DNA of 64,000 nt from Halomonas sp. MCCC 1A13316 (GTDB lineage Bacteria; Pseudomonadota; Gammaproteobacteria; Pseudomonadales; Halomonadaceae): positions 744,001-808,000 of the forward strand of contig NZ_CP053382.1 in NCBI RefSeq assembly GCF_014931605.1. Direction: 5' to 3'. The notes under the pieces were generated by a model. The model did no database searches. It was given only the letters and a program-made list of their open reading frames with translations, and was not told the DNA's origin. The translations under genes were made by a program, and so were the position numbers. Below, one piece after another: positions 17,685 to 26,055 of the stretch; within the stretch, counting starts at the first letter, position 1, and each line of letters starts with the position of its first letter.

Positions 17685-19139
17685 CTAGAGGCGGATGCCG
17701 ACATTCTTGGTCTGGACATAGCCGAGCAGGGCTTCCTGCCCCTTCTCCCGGCCATACCCGGAGCGCTTGGTGCCTCCGAAGGGAGTCTCCACGCCGCCCG
17801 TCCACCATTCATTGACATACACTTGCCCGGCGACCAGGCGGTCGGCCGTCCAGTGGGCCAGCCTCAGGTCGTTGGTGTAGACCCCGGCCGCCAGGCCGTA
17901 GTCGGTGCCGTTGGCAATGGCGACGGCCTCCTCCGGGGAGTCGAAGGGGAGGACCACGACCACCGGGCCGAAGAACTCCTCCTGGGCGATCCGCATCTCG
18001 GGACGCACCCCGGTGAAGAGGGTGGGTGCCATGAAGTGTCCCGGCGTGCCGGCCAGGCGCGATCCGCCGGTGACCAGTGTCGCGCCCTCCGCGACTCCGA
18101 TACGGCAGAGCGACTCGACCCGATCCAGTTGCCGCGCGGAAATCAGGGGGCCCATGTCGCAGCCGTCGATGCCCGGGCCGACGGAAAGGGTCTCGGCCGC
18201 TTCCTTGAGCCGTGCCACCAGGTCGTCATGGATGGAACGGTGCACGATCAGGCGGGAGCCGGCCGAGCAGATCTGTCCGGCATGATGGAAGATCCCCCGC
18301 GCGGCACTTCTGGCCACCTGCTCCAGGTCCGCGTCCGGATAGATGATGGCGCCCGACTTGCCGCCCAGCTCCATGATGCACGGAATGATCCGTTCCGAGG
18401 CGGCCCGCAGCACGCTCCTGCCGGTCTCGACGGAACCGGTGAAGACGATGTGGTCGATATCGCCATGCGCGACCAGGCTGGCGCCGGCATCATGCCCGTA
18501 GCCGCAGAGGATGTTGACGGCCCCCTGGGGGACGCCGGCCCGTTCGCACGCCTCGGCAAACAGGAAGAGGCTCAGCGGGGAGTCCTCCGGCGACTTGAGG
18601 ACCACCGTATTGCCGGTGAGCAGGGCACAGGTGATGGAGCGCGCCCCCACGGGGAGTGGCCCGTTCCACGGCACGATCTGGGCCGAGACCCCGAACGGCA
18701 TATGGGTGGTGTAGTCGAGCACCCCCTCGCCCAGCGGGATCTGGCGTCCCTCCAGCTTGTCGGCCATGCCGGCGTAGTAGTCCAGGTAGCGCTGGGTCAG
18801 GGCGACATCGCCGTAGCCCCGCTCCACTGTCTTGCCGTTGTCGAAGCACTCGACGGTGGCGATCTCGTCAGCCAGCTCGCCGAGCCGGAGGGACACCTCC
18901 CGCATCATCTCGCCACGCTGATGAGGGCGCATCTCCGCCAGGCTCCGACTCTCGAAACAGCGTCGCGCGGCTGCCACGGCCCGATCCACATCGGCGGGCA
19001 GGGCGCGGGCGACCTCGGCAATGGGGGCGCCCGTCGCCGGGTCGGTAACGACGATGCGCTCGTCACCGGCGCCATCGACCCATTCGCCATCGATGAAATT
19101 CTTCCAGTACGGCCTGATGCTGGTCACTGTCTCCCCCAT
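17685..19139 (-). CDS. NAD(P)+-dependent aldehyde dehydrogenase
   Basis: The 484-residue aldehyde dehydrogenase has the cofactor/substrate segment QIVPWNGPLPVGARSI, catalytic Glu in MELGGKSG, catalytic Cys in HHAGQICSAGSRL and the C-terminal PFGGTKRSGYGREKG. It would oxidise the aldehyde made by the adjacent GMC enzyme; betaine aldehyde and other small aldehydes are candidates. It is the first gene of the leftward operon and faces a LysR gene across ~180 bp. The ATG at 19139 gives the usual N-terminus; a GTG at 19178 in the same frame is possible. Confidence 0.9.
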   Translation of the reverse strand: MGETVTSIRPYWKNFIDGEWVDGAGDERIVVTDPATGAPIAEVARALPADVDRAVAAARRCFESRSLAEMRPHQRGEMMREVSLRLGELADEIATVECFDNGKTVERGYGDVALTQRYLDYYAGMADKLEGRQIPLGEGVLDYTTHMPFGVSAQIVPWNGPLPVGARSITCALLTGNTVVLKSPEDSPLSLFLFAEACERAGVPQGAVNILCGYGHDAGASLVAHGDIDHIVFTGSVETGRSVLRAASERIIPCIMELGGKSGAIIYPDADLEQVARSAARGIFHHAGQICSAGSRLIVHRSIHDDLVARLKEAAETLSVGPGIDGCDMGPLISARQLDRVESLCRIGVAEGATLVTGGSRLAGTPGHFMAPTLFTGVRPEMRIAQEEFFGPVVVVLPFDSPEEAVAIANGTDYGLAAGVYTNDLRLAHWTADRLVAGQVYVNEWWTGGVETPFGGTKRSGYGREKGQEALLGYVQTKNVGIRL

Positions 19140-19322
19140 GGTACCGGCCTGCCCGGCACAGCTGTCGAATCTGGTCACTTATGACATCATTGCGAGTCGG
19201 CGAACCCTTGGCGAATGCCGGTTCGGGATCGGATCATGCGTGATTTGCATGCGTATCGGGCTCGGGTCATGATTCGGTGCTCAACAGGCCGGTCAGGCCG
19301 GGTCATGCCGGAGTCTCGTGCG
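19140..19322. promoter_or_regulatory. Divergent control region, aldehyde dehydrogenase / LysR
   Basis: This 183-bp gap separates two genes reading away from each other, the usual arrangement for a LysR regulator and its target. It contains the repeated ATGCGT at about 19,236 and 19,250, but I could not define a convincing T-N11-A box or promoters. Confidence 0.45.
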
Positions 19323-20237
19323 ATGGAAATCAAGTGGCTGATGGACTTCCTGTCCCTGGCGGATACGGGCAACTTCTCCCGCTCGGCGGAGTCTCGGGCC
19401 ACCACCCAGCCCGCTTTCAGCCGGCGCATCAAGGCCCTGGAAGAGTGGGTGGGCGCCCCGCTGTTCGACCGTGGCAAGCAACCCATCACGCTGACGCCGG
19501 CGGGCGAACGCTTCCATCCGGTTGCCGAGGGCGTGCTGCGTCGGCTCTTCCAGGCCCGCGACGAGATTCGCCAGATCGGCCAGTCGAGCGAGAATACCAT
19601 CTCGTTCTCGTCCACCCACAGTCTCTCCCTGACCTTCTTCCCCGACTGGATCCGGCATATCGAGGAGCGGGTCGGCGTGCTGCTGATCCGCCTGGATTCC
19701 AACCAGGTGGGCAGCTGTGTGCAGTCGCTGTTGCGGGGCGAGTGCCACTTCATGATGTGCCATACCCACCCCTCGGTGGACATCCCGCTGCCCGAGGACC
19801 GTTACCAGTCGGTGAAGGTCGGCGAGGATCGCCTGCTGCCGGTCTCGGCACCGGACGAGCAGGGGCGGCCATCCCAGCCGCTGCCGGGCTCGGCGGCAGC
19901 GCCACTCTCGTATCTGGCCTATGCGGAAACCTCCGCCATCGGGCGCGCCGTGGATTTCATGCTGGCGCACCATCCCGCACGCCCCGCCATGAAGCGCGTC
20001 TTCGAGACTCACCTGGCGGCCGTGCTGAAAACCATGGCCCGCGACGGGCGAGGCCTGGCGTGGCTGCCCGAGAACCAGATCCTTGCCGAGCTGGAGGCGG
20101 GAACGCTGCTGCTGTCGGGAGACCCGTCCTGGTACATTCCCGTCGACATCCGGGTGTTTCGCCCTCGCGAGCCCCTGCCCCATGCCGCGGAAGCGTTCTG
20201 GTCGGTGATCGGCGATACCGCTCCGGCATCGGACTAG
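19323..20237 (+). CDS. LysR family transcriptional regulator
   Basis: The 304-residue protein has the LysR winged helix (EIKWLMDFLSLADTGNFSRSAESRATTQPAFSRRIKALEEWVGAPLF) and a LysR substrate-binding domain. The helix context 'TTQPAFSRRIKALE' is typical. The start at 19323 (MEIKW) fits the domain boundary; the frame is open from 19215. It is divergent from the aldehyde dehydrogenase/GMC operon and 71 bp upstream of the mlrC-TRAP operon, so it could control either or both. Confidence 0.9.
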   Translation: MEIKWLMDFLSLADTGNFSRSAESRATTQPAFSRRIKALEEWVGAPLFDRGKQPITLTPAGERFHPVAEGVLRRLFQARDEIRQIGQSSENTISFSSTHSLSLTFFPDWIRHIEERVGVLLIRLDSNQVGSCVQSLLRGECHFMMCHTHPSVDIPLPEDRYQSVKVGEDRLLPVSAPDEQGRPSQPLPGSAAAPLSYLAYAETSAIGRAVDFMLAHHPARPAMKRVFETHLAAVLKTMARDGRGLAWLPENQILAELEAGTLLLSGDPSWYIPVDIRVFRPREPLPHAAEAFWSVIGDTAPASD

Positions 20238-20308
20238 GCCGAGGCGGCATTGGGTGCCGGGAAAGGCCCCATGTAAGCTGTGATCTCCATCACAAGGGGA
20301 TCGATCAG

Positions 20309-21835
20309 ATGACGGGGACTACTTCGCGGCGTGTCGCCATCCTGGGCCTGATGCTCGAAAGCAACCGTTTCGCCCCGGTGACCACCGAGGAGGACTATCT
20401 CAACCGGGTCTATCTGGCGGGTGATGAAATCCTGGCAGACCTGGGAAGTTCCGACCCCAAGCTGCCCGCGGAGATCCGTGGGTTCAGTAGTACCATGAAT
20501 TCACGCTGCGACTGGACGCCTGTCCCCATCCTGGTGGGCCTGGTGGAGGCCGGAGGCCCGCTGGATCATGACTTCTACCAGGCGACCCGCGACGAGATGA
20601 AGCGTCGTCTCGAAGCCGCCATGCCCCTCGACGCCGTCTACATCGCCAACCACGGCGCCATGATCACCACCGAGGAGAATGATCCGGACGGCGAGATCTT
20701 CGCGATGGTCCGCGCCATCGTCGGCGCCGAGGTGCCCGTCGTGGCGACCCTGGACCTGCACGGCAACGTCTCCGAGCGCATGGTCGAGGCGACCGACGCC
20801 ATCGTCGCCTACCGCACCAATCCGCATGTGGACATGCGGGATCGCGGGATGGAGGCGGCCGGCATCCTGCTGGAGATGTTCGCCGGCATGCGTCCGGAGA
20901 TGGCCTTCATCCGCTTGCCACTGACGCCGCCGACGGTGACCCTGCTGACCGAATCCGGCCCCTACGCCGACATCATCGACTACGGTCAGGCCCTGATCAC
21001 CGAGGCGATCGCCAATGTCTCCATTTTCGGTGGCTTTGCCTTCGGCGATACGCCGAAGAACGGGATGGCCATTCTCGTGACCGCAAGGGACGATGCCGAG
21101 GCCGCCAGGGCCGTGGCTCGCCGGATCGCCCGCAAGGCCTGGGATGACCATGAGCGCTATGTGCCGCACTTGACCTCGCTGGAAGAAGCCGTGGCCCGGG
21201 TCGTGGAGGTTGGAGAACAACCCCAGCTGCCGGCCCTCATCCTTGCCGATGTGGCCGACAACCCCGGTGGCGGGGGGCGGGGCAACACGATGTGGATTCT
21301 CGAGGCCCTGCACCAGGCCGGCGCCACGGGGGTGGTGGTCGGGGTGATCCACGACCCCGAGCTGGCCCGCGAGGCCCATGACCTGGGGGAGGGCGCCGCA
21401 TTCAGCGCGGTCTTCAACCGGACCGAGCCCGATGATTTCTCGCGACGCTTCGAGGTGCCCGCCAGGGTGACCTGCCTCAAGGACGGGGACTGCGTCGGTC
21501 GACGGGGGTTCTATGCCGGACGGCGTATGAACCTGGGGCTGACAGTGCTTCTGGAACTGCGCGGAATTCAGGTCGTCGTGATATCGATTCGCACCCAGTG
21601 CGCCGATCCGGTGTTTCTGGAGATGATGGGGCTGGACATCTCCAAGGCTCGAGCCGTGGTGGTGAAGTCCCGCGGCCACTTCCGGGCCGGCTTCGACGAG
21701 TTCTTCGCCCCGGATCAGGTTGTCGAAGTCGATACCCCAGGGCTGACTTCGCCGATACTCACAAGATTTGATTTCAGATACCTGCCACGACCTGTCTTTC
21801 CTGTCGATACCCAAGTAGATTGGAAGCTTCCATAG
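20309..21835 (+). CDS. M81 family metallohydrolase (MlrC-like)
   Basis: The 508-residue protein belongs to the MlrC family, named for the enzyme that finishes microcystin degradation but widespread in bacteria that do not meet microcystin. Visible are the metal-site motifs ANHGAM and ATLDLHGNVS, then NPHVDMRDRG, and the C-terminal MlrC domain with ADVADNPGGGGRGNT and SIRTQCADP. It probably hydrolyses an amide or peptide-like bond in the cytoplasm. The ATG at 20309 has aagggga upstream; the longer frame from 19277 overlaps lysR out of frame. It heads an operon with a TRAP transporter and an imino-acid reductase, suggesting it processes the imported compound. Confidence 0.88.
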   Translation: MTGTTSRRVAILGLMLESNRFAPVTTEEDYLNRVYLAGDEILADLGSSDPKLPAEIRGFSSTMNSRCDWTPVPILVGLVEAGGPLDHDFYQATRDEMKRRLEAAMPLDAVYIANHGAMITTEENDPDGEIFAMVRAIVGAEVPVVATLDLHGNVSERMVEATDAIVAYRTNPHVDMRDRGMEAAGILLEMFAGMRPEMAFIRLPLTPPTVTLLTESGPYADIIDYGQALITEAIANVSIFGGFAFGDTPKNGMAILVTARDDAEAARAVARRIARKAWDDHERYVPHLTSLEEAVARVVEVGEQPQLPALILADVADNPGGGGRGNTMWILEALHQAGATGVVVGVIHDPELAREAHDLGEGAAFSAVFNRTEPDDFSRRFEVPARVTCLKDGDCVGRRGFYAGRRMNLGLTVLLELRGIQVVVISIRTQCADPVFLEMMGLDISKARAVVVKSRGHFRAGFDEFFAPDQVVEVDTPGLTSPILTRFDFRYLPRPVFPVDTQVDWKLP

Positions 21836-22029
21836 GCAGGGGGATCACAAGTTATTTTTATTTTCTGTATCAGTAATTTAGGTTATTTCAGCGTATCTAT
21901 ACCTTAGCGGCATCGAACTATCAGGTCTTTGCATTCGCCTTGTGGCCGTAATGACAATAATCTCTAGTAGTGAGTAAAAGCGTGATGAATGTAATACCCT
22001 TCTTCCTACAATAAATAATGGGAATCAAC
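21836..22029 (+). promoter_or_regulatory. A/T-rich gap before the TRAP genes
   Basis: This 194-bp stretch is strikingly A/T-rich compared with the flanking genes (runs such as ttatttttattttctgtat). It may hold a separate promoter for dctP, whose product is needed in larger amounts than the permease. No defined -35/-10 pair could be fixed. Confidence 0.35.
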
Positions 22030-23055
22030 ATGAACAAGCTTCTGAAGTGGACCGTAATGGCCACAGCAACCGCTGTCGTACTAGGTGCTGCGGGGCCGAC
22101 AATGGCAAAGACCATCAAGTTCGGCATGAATGCCCCCCAAGGTGATAACCCTGAGTGGAATGCTCTCGTCGCCTTCAAGGATCACGTCGAGTACAAGACT
22201 GAAGGTGACATCACGGTTCAGCTCTTCCCGAGTGCCCAGCTCGGTGCCGAGCGTGCCTGCGCGGAGCAGGTGCAGCAGGGTTCCGTCGAGGTCTGCCTGG
22301 TTGACACCGGTGCACTGGCCGGTTTCTACAATGATATCCAGGTGCTTTCGATTCCCTACCTCTTCAAGTCCTCGGCGCATGCCTGGTCCGTTTTCGAAAG
22401 CCCCTTCTTCAAGGATCTGGCCGAGGATATGCGGCAGGAAACCGGTATTCGGGTCATGTCCTGGGGCGAGAATGGCTTCCGTGACTTCACCAACAATGTA
22501 CGTCCGATCCGCACGCCCGAGGATCTCAGGGGGCTGAAGATGCGGGTCATGGAGAGCCCCGTTTTCATTCGATTCGTCGAGTCGTTCGGAGCTGCAGCGA
22601 CGCCAATGCCTGGCTCGGAGATCATCATGGCTGCCAAGCAGGGGGTCATCGATGGCCAGGAGAATCCCGCCCAGGTCAATTACGATTACAACCTGATGGA
22701 CGTGCAGAAATACATGTCCACCGACGAGCACATTCTCGGGGTTCATGCCTATATCATCAACGATGCCTTCTTCGAAGGGCTGAGTGATGACGAGAAGGCG
22801 ATAGTGCTCGAGGCGGCGACCCTTGCCGCGAACATCGAGAACACCCAGAAGCTAGCAGGCGCAAAGGAGTATATCGACCTGATCAGGGACAAGGGCGTGG
22901 AAATCCACATGACAACCATGGACGAGAAAGCCGCTTTCGCGGAAGTGTCCCAGGAGCCGGTACTGGAATACCTGAGGGAGCAGGTCGGCGAGGACCTGGT
23001 CCAGAGCTTGATGGACACCGCCGCCTCCTATGAGCCAGCCCTCTATGGGCGATAG
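22030..23055 (+). CDS. dctP: TRAP transporter substrate-binding protein (DctP family)
   Basis: The 341-residue periplasmic protein binds the solute for a TRAP transporter. A signal peptide ending TMA-KTIKFG is clear. Family landmarks are PSAQLGAERACAEQVQQG, LRGLKMRVMESP, whose Arg usually salt-bridges a substrate carboxylate, and GVIDGQENP. The start at 22030 is chosen over 22018 because tggga sits ~7 bases upstream. With the next two genes it makes a complete Na+-driven importer for a carboxylate-containing compound. The neighbouring enzymes suggest an amino-acid-like or hydroxy-acid substrate. Confidence 0.93.
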   Translation: MNKLLKWTVMATATAVVLGAAGPTMAKTIKFGMNAPQGDNPEWNALVAFKDHVEYKTEGDITVQLFPSAQLGAERACAEQVQQGSVEVCLVDTGALAGFYNDIQVLSIPYLFKSSAHAWSVFESPFFKDLAEDMRQETGIRVMSWGENGFRDFTNNVRPIRTPEDLRGLKMRVMESPVFIRFVESFGAAATPMPGSEIIMAAKQGVIDGQENPAQVNYDYNLMDVQKYMSTDEHILGVHAYIINDAFFEGLSDDEKAIVLEAATLAANIENTQKLAGAKEYIDLIRDKGVEIHMTTMDEKAAFAEVSQEPVLEYLREQVGEDLVQSLMDTAASYEPALYGR

Positions 23056-23218
23056 GAAGTTCGCAGCGAGCCCGTGAACCGATGGCCAGCGGGGGTGGGA
23101 GGCATGTGCTGCCTCTCCTCCCTCTCTAGTTGCTGAAGGCGTCTATACCACCATGATGGATGATTCCGCTTCGCCAGTGGCCCCGACTCCCCGTCAACAC
23201 CATCAGGAGACATCCGGC

Positions 23219-23725
23219 ATGAAGGGACGCGTCTTCAAGCTTGCCATGGGGCTTACCCATGTCACTGAGGCCATCTCCGCCATCATGCTGGTCGCCATTA
23301 TCCTGATGAACGTGGCCCAGGTGTTCTTTCGCTATGTGCTGGTGGACCCGCTCTCGTGGAGCGAGGAGACCATGCGCTACACCACCACCTGGATGGTCAT
23401 GCTGGCCGGCAGTGCCGCCCTGTTCCGCGGGGAGCACATGGTGATCAGCCTGTTCACCAGCGTGCGCTCGCCACTTTTCCGTCGACTGATACACCTCTCG
23501 GTGCTGACCTGCATCGCCGGCTTCTGCCTGCTGTTGATGTGGGAGGGCTTCCCGGCGGCCATCAACAACATGCGGCAGATGGCGCCTGCGACCCGAATCC
23601 CGATGACCATTCCCTACATGGCGATACCTGTAGGAGCTTCGCTGATGCTGATCAAGGTGCTGTGCCTCATGATCCTGCCCGAGGATGCGCTGCAGCGAGA
23701 AGCGGCCGAGGAGAACCAGCCATGA
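23219..23725 (+). CDS. dctQ: TRAP transporter small permease (DctQ)
   Basis: This 168-residue protein has four hydrophobic helices and the DctQ landmarks VFFRYVLVDPLSWSEE and IPMTIPYMAIPVGASLMLIK. It pairs with the large permease in the membrane. The ATG at 23219 has caggaga in good position; an earlier ATG at 23153 is less likely. Its stop overlaps the dctM start (ATGA). Confidence 0.92.
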   Translation: MKGRVFKLAMGLTHVTEAISAIMLVAIILMNVAQVFFRYVLVDPLSWSEETMRYTTTWMVMLAGSAALFRGEHMVISLFTSVRSPLFRRLIHLSVLTCIAGFCLLLMWEGFPAAINNMRQMAPATRIPMTIPYMAIPVGASLMLIKVLCLMILPEDALQREAAEENQP

Positions 23726-24993
23726 TCGCGATGTCCATCGCCTTCGTCATAATGCTCATTATCGGCGTGCCGATCGTTTTTGCCCTAGGCATCGCGGGCG
23801 CCGTCGGCCTGTGGGCCCTCGACCTGAACCTGATCACGGTGCCCACGCGACTGTTCACGGGCATGGACAACTTCGTCCTGCTGGCCGCCCCCTTCTACAT
23901 CTTCGCCGGGGAGATCATGAACCGGGGGGGGATCACGACACGGCTGATACGGCTGGCCGGGCTGGTCACCCGGGGCGTGCCCGGCGGCACGGCCTATACC
24001 AATGTCTCGTCGTCGGTCCTGTTCGCGGGGATATCCGGCGCTGCCGTGGCCGATACCGCTGCCCTCGGACAGATCTTCATCAAGGGCATGCCGGAGGAGG
24101 GCTACGACAAGAACTACGCGGCGGCGGTGACGATCGCCTCCTCGATCATCGGTCCCATCGTCCCCCCGTCCGTGATCATGATCATCTATGCCGCGGTCAC
24201 CCGCCAGTCGGTGATTGATCTGTTCATCGCGGGGATCGTTCCCGGCCTGATGCTGGCCGGCGTCATGTGGCTGGTGATCTGGTGGCAGGCGCGCGGCGGG
24301 CGACTCCCCCGCTCCAGCTACAAGGTGGAGCGGCACGAGATCTCCACCCTAGTCCGGGACGGGTTGCTGGTGCTGGGGCTGCCGGTCCTGATCGTCGGCG
24401 GGACCCTGATGGGGGTCTTCACCGCCACCGAGGCGGGCGGGGTGGCCGTCGTCTATGCGCTGCTCATCTCCTGGTTCGTCTTCAGGACCATGGATCTTAC
24501 CAGCCTGTGGGACGCGCTGAAGCGCAGCGCCCGGGTAACGGCCACCATCTACCTGATCATCGCGGCCGCGACGGTGGTGTCCTATGTGCTGACCATCGGC
24601 GGAATCGGAGGCTGGGTCCAGGGGTTTGCGCTGCAGTTTGCCGACAATCCCACCCTGTTCCTCATGGTCCTTGTCGCCGTCCTGCTGCTGATCGGGACCT
24701 TCCTCGAACCCGGGGCCGCCATCGTGCTGATCGTGCCCATGCTGATGCCGGTCACGGCGGCAATGGACATCGATCCGATGCAGTTCGCCATGATTGTCAT
24801 TCTGCCCCTCACCCTGGGCCTGATCACGCCGCCGGTAGGCGTCTGCCTCTTCGTGGCCTGCCGAATCGCCGAGAGCCCCGTCTTTCCCATCTTCCGCGCC
24901 GTGCTCCCGTTCCTGGTGGCGGAAATCGGGGTCGTCATCATGCTGGTGCTCATTCCCGGCCTGTCTTCCTTCCTGCCGACGCTGCTGCGTTGA
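23722..24993 (+). CDS. dctM: TRAP transporter large permease (DctM)
   Basis: The 423-residue, multi-helix protein is the Na+-coupled translocation subunit. Characteristic segments are FAGEIMNRGGITTRLI, FAGISGAAVADTAALG, ASSIIGPIVPPSVIMIIYA and LGLITPPVGVCLFVA. It overlaps dctQ by 4 bp and is followed after 23 bp by the imino-acid reductase gene, so transporter and enzyme are likely cotranscribed. The frame runs open far upstream, but that part is a shadow of dctQ. Confidence 0.94.
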   Translation: MIAMSIAFVIMLIIGVPIVFALGIAGAVGLWALDLNLITVPTRLFTGMDNFVLLAAPFYIFAGEIMNRGGITTRLIRLAGLVTRGVPGGTAYTNVSSSVLFAGISGAAVADTAALGQIFIKGMPEEGYDKNYAAAVTIASSIIGPIVPPSVIMIIYAAVTRQSVIDLFIAGIVPGLMLAGVMWLVIWWQARGGRLPRSSYKVERHEISTLVRDGLLVLGLPVLIVGGTLMGVFTATEAGGVAVVYALLISWFVFRTMDLTSLWDALKRSARVTATIYLIIAAATVVSYVLTIGGIGGWVQGFALQFADNPTLFLMVLVAVLLLIGTFLEPGAAIVLIVPMLMPVTAAMDIDPMQFAMIVILPLTLGLITPPVGVCLFVACRIAESPVFPIFRAVLPFLVAEIGVVIMLVLIPGLSSFLPTLLR

Positions 24994-25016
24994 AGCACGT
25001 ACAGAGAGACCCGAAG

Positions 25017-25988
25017 ATGCTTGTGATTTCAGAGAGCCTTGCCCGAGAACTGGTGAGCGTCGAGGACGCCATCAGGGAGGTGGAGCGTACCTTTGCCGCC
25101 ATGGCGAGGGGGGAAGCACGAAACTATCCCGTCGTGCGTGAAGCGATCGGATACCGGGATGCGGTCTACGGGGTGAAGTCCGGCGGCGACGTGGAAGCTC
25201 CCCTTCTCGGGCTCAAGGCCGGCGGATATTGGCCGCACAACGCCGGGAAGGGCCTGGGCAACCACCAGTCCTCGACGCTGCTGTTCGATCCGGAAACGGG
25301 ACGAGCCACGGCCCTGGTCAGTGCCAACTACCTGACCGGCATCAGGACCGGGGCGGCGAGCGCCATCGCCACCCGTTACCTGTCGCGGGAGGAGGCGAGT
25401 ATTGTCGGGATCATCGGTACCGGGGTTCAGGCCGAGTACCAGCTCAGGGCCACCATGGCGGTCAGGCGCGTGGAACGGGTCCACGCCTGGGACCCGTCGG
25501 AGCAGAGCCTGGCGAACTTCAGGGAGACGGTGGCCGGGCTCGGGCTGGAGTGTATCACCGAGCCGGCCTGCGAAGCCGTGGCCCGGGAGGCGGACATCCT
25601 GATCACGGCGACACCCTCGCGCCGGGCCCTGGTGGAACAGGGTTGGGTGCGGCCGGGCACCCACATCAGCGCCATGGGCTGCGATACCCGGGGCAAGCAG
25701 GAACTGGATCCGCAACTGGTGGCTGCCAGCGCCCTGTTCGCGGACGAGGCCGAGCAATCCATCAGCATCGGTGAGTTCCAGCATGCCTACGCCAGCGGCT
25801 TGATTACCGGCGAGAGCCTCCGTGGCAGCATCGGTCAGGTCATCGCAGGGCACTGTGATGGCCGGCGGAATGCTAATGAGATCACGATTTTCGATGGTAC
25901 CGGCGTGGCCTTGCAGGACCTGGTCGTGGCAGCACTCGCCGTACGCCTGGCGAAGGAACATGGCCACGGCGTGTCGGTGGATTACTGA
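25017..25988 (+). CDS. Ornithine cyclodeaminase-family imino-acid reductase (iminosuccinate reductase-like)
   Basis: The 323-residue protein has the ornithine cyclodeaminase/mu-crystallin fold: NYPVVREAIGY, LGLKAGGYWPHN, NHQSSTLLFDPETG, a Rossmann motif IGIIGTGVQAEYQLRA-like at ~residues 127-142, and FDGTGVALQDLVVA near the end. Its wording is, from memory, closer to BhcD (iminosuccinate reductase of the beta-hydroxyaspartate cycle) than to true cyclodeaminases. It would then reduce iminosuccinate to aspartate. It is the last gene of the mlrC-TRAP operon and is convergent with a hydroxyaspartate-dehydratase-like gene, which would supply that substrate. The specific activity is an inference. 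Confidence 0.78.
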   Translation: MLVISESLARELVSVEDAIREVERTFAAMARGEARNYPVVREAIGYRDAVYGVKSGGDVEAPLLGLKAGGYWPHNAGKGLGNHQSSTLLFDPETGRATALVSANYLTGIRTGAASAIATRYLSREEASIVGIIGTGVQAEYQLRATMAVRRVERVHAWDPSEQSLANFRETVAGLGLECITEPACEAVAREADILITATPSRRALVEQGWVRPGTHISAMGCDTRGKQELDPQLVAASALFADEAEQSISIGEFQHAYASGLITGESLRGSIGQVIAGHCDGRRNANEITIFDGTGVALQDLVVAALAVRLAKEHGHGVSVDY

Positions 25989-26055
25989 CGCACCGACGGC
26001 CCCGAGGGGCCCAGGGCGCCCCTCTTCCCTGGCTTCCCCAGCCTTTCACCCGCCT

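Noticed and set aside
19277..20308. Long frame fusing a LysR-overlapping segment to the M81 hydrolase
   Set aside because: The first 344 codons are a GC-rich shadow of lysR in another frame; a proper start with ribosome binding site exists at 20309.
20309..21835. Microcystin degradation pathway
   Set aside because: Only an MlrC-family protein is present; MlrA, MlrB and MlrD are absent and the family is much wider than microcystin metabolism.
24267..25016. Extension of the ornithine cyclodeaminase-family gene into dctM
   Set aside because: It is a shadow frame of dctM; family homology begins at 25017.
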